In this document: positions 63,135 through 64,000 of the stretch, piece by piece | Layout: each line of letters opens with the position of its first letter | Numbering within the stretch: position 1 is the stretch's first letter | From: Rhodoligotrophos appendicifer | Lineage (GTDB): Bacteria > Pseudomonadota > Alphaproteobacteria > Rhizobiales > Im1 | Assembly (NCBI RefSeq): GCF_007474605.1 | Contig: NZ_VHKL01000002.1 | Location: forward strand, 248,001 to 312,000 | Direction: 5' to 3' | Length of the DNA: 64,000 nucleotides | Program-made: the position numbers and the translations under genes | Notes under the pieces: generated by a model | Told to the model about the DNA's origin: nothing | The model's input: the letters and a program-made list of their open reading frames with translations, nothing else | The model's database searches: none

Positions 63135-63710
63135 TCATGCATGGGGTCCGGTCTGCGGCGGAAGCATGCGATCGAGAAGCGCGTCGCGGCGCATAATGAG
63201 GTGGAATGCGGTCGCCCCGATATGGAGAGCAATGAGGCCGTAGACCGCCCACTGCCCCAGGAGATGGAGCTTTTCCGCCCATTCGGCCAAAGACTCGTTC
63301 TTCGGCAGAGCGGGAAGCTCAAAGAGACCGAAAAAGGGGACGGGCGAGCCACTCGAGGCCATGAGGTAGCCGGTGATCGGCATAATCAGAAGAATCAAAT
63401 AGAGCAGCCAGGGGCTGATCTTGGCGGAGACTTCCAGAGCGGCGCCAGCATGGCCCGGGAGCGGCGGTGCGGGATGCGTGGCCCGCCAGATGAGGCGGAG
63501 AACAATGACCGCAAAGATCGTCACCCCCAACGACATGTGGATGGTGAAATACTCATTCTGCAGCGCACCGGTCGCCGTTTCGGCCAGCCAGGCAATCGGC
63601 AAGATCGCCGCTATGAGAATGACGGTGAGCCAGTGCAGGGCCTGCGCAACGCCGGTGTATCGCTGGGGCTGAAGGGTCGCGGGAGTTCGGGCATTCCGTG
63701 GCGCCATCAC
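63135..63710 (-). CDS. Cytochrome b561-family membrane protein
   Basis: The 191-residue protein has four transmembrane helices with conserved histidines in HWLTVILI (helix 1), IHMSLGV (helix 2), HLLGQWAVYGLIALHIGATAFHLI (helices 3-4). This is the di-haem pattern of the bacterial CybB type. It carries electrons across or within the inner membrane, perhaps to superoxide or quinones. The N-terminus has two adjacent Met codons, either of which can be the start. It is divergent from a MATE gene. Confidence 0.9.
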   Translation of the reverse strand: MMAPRNARTPATLQPQRYTGVAQALHWLTVILIAAILPIAWLAETATGALQNEYFTIHMSLGVTIFAVIVLRLIWRATHPAPPLPGHAGAALEVSAKISPWLLYLILLIMPITGYLMASSGSPVPFFGLFELPALPKNESLAEWAEKLHLLGQWAVYGLIALHIGATAFHLIMRRDALLDRMLPPQTGPHA

Positions 63711-63759
63711 CAGTCCTCGCGATAATCATGTCATTGAAAATGCTACAGATACGCTAGAG

Positions 63760-64000
63760 ATGACGGCGCTGCTTGTCGAGAGAGAAGTCTGGCTCAATGA
63801 AACGCTCTTTCGAGCCGTCATTCACGGCGCATTCGTGACGCAACTTCCCGCAACAGAGGCGCAAACCCGGCCTTTTCTGGTGACGAACCGGCTGGTGCTC
63901 TCCATCGCGGTGCCGATGACGCTCGCCTATGTGACGACCCCGTTGCTCGGCATCGTCGGGACGGTCGTGATTGGCCAACTCGGCAATGCAGCTTTGCTGG
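63760..64000 (+). CDS. MATE-family efflux transporter, N-terminal part (cut by window end)
   Basis: An open frame from ATG 63760 runs off the right edge after 80 codons. It encodes RPFLVTNRLVLSIAVPMTLA and then YVTTPLLGIVGTVVIGQLGNAALL. That matches the first helix and the TTPLLGxVDTxVIGxLG block of DinF-like MATE exporters, with Gly in place of the usual Asp in the VDT position. The exact start is uncertain because several in-frame GTG codons follow. It is divergent from the cytochrome b561 gene. Confidence 0.7.
   Translation, partial: MTALLVEREVWLNETLFRAVIHGAFVTQLPATEAQTRPFLVTNRLVLSIAVPMTLAYVTTPLLGIVGTVVIGQLGNAALL

Overview
The window is a high-GC (mid-60s percent by eye), densely coded stretch of an alphaproteobacterial chromosome, most likely a member of the Hyphomicrobiales (Rhizobiales). 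This rests on promoter-like GGAAC-N16/17-NGTT elements of the EcfG general-stress type, LivHMGF-type transporters, IclR-controlled catabolic operons, a fused urease gamma/beta subunit, paired Ku genes with LigD, and REP-like palindromes in intergenic gaps. No rRNA, tRNA, insertion sequence, prophage or CRISPR array is visible, so the genus cannot be fixed. No gene-free stretch exceeds about 300 bases.

Layout. (1) 1-7510: the 3' end of an RND efflux pump gene; a Cys/Met-type PLP enzyme; a DUF6282-like metal hydrolase and an HpcH/HpaI aldolase divergent from an IclR regulator; a membrane-anchored sorbosone-dehydrogenase-like beta-propeller; an EamA transporter. (2) 7587-15363: a non-homologous end-joining island with two convergent Ku genes, LigD, a second ATP-dependent ligase, and a DUF763 protein with a helix-hairpin-helix. 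Next to it lie a Gly/Ser-rich secreted protein and a small hydrophilic protein. Four transcription units here have EcfG-like promoters. (3) 15368-27903: an IclR regulator divergent from a probable operon of MBL hydrolase, FAD oxidase, a divergent aconitase/IPM-dehydratase-like pair, an isocitrate-lyase/PEP-mutase-family lyase, a complete Liv-type ABC transporter and a double alpha/beta-hydrolase. The enzyme order resembles the dimethylmalate dehydratase/lyase route, but both dehydratase subunits have altered active-site motifs.

(4) 27896-32833: a stress-type SDR and a 1299-residue hybrid kinase with two kinase cores and two receivers. (5) 33007-43963: a nitrogen module, with a well-matched sigma-54 promoter, the urea transporter urtABCDE and the urease cluster ureD-ureAB-ureC-ureE-ureF-ureG. 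Imported urea would be hydrolysed to ammonia by the adjacent nickel enzyme. (6) 43973-46623: a GMC oxidoreductase and an aldo/keto reductase. (7) 46776-59183: an exopolysaccharide locus with an alginate-lyase-like protein, initiating sugar-phosphate transferase, deacetylase, GT2, O-antigen-ligase/polymerase-like protein, flippase, WecG-type transferase, a GT4-acyltransferase fusion, a Wzz/GumC-type co-polymerase without kinase, and UDP-xylose synthase. This suggests a xylose-containing Wzx/Wzy-type polymer. No outer-membrane exporter is present in the window.

(8) 59266-64000: a copper/haem-related group (small Cys-containing secreted protein, PepSY membrane protein, PCu(A)C chaperone), a 14-TM MFS exporter, cytochrome b561, and the start of a MATE transporter cut by the window end.

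Palindromic REP-like elements directly follow both ABC substrate-binding-protein genes, and two weaker ones flank ureD. The best candidates for undescribed biology are the DUF763 protein in a stress-controlled end-joining operon and the IclR-controlled operon with the non-canonical dehydratase.
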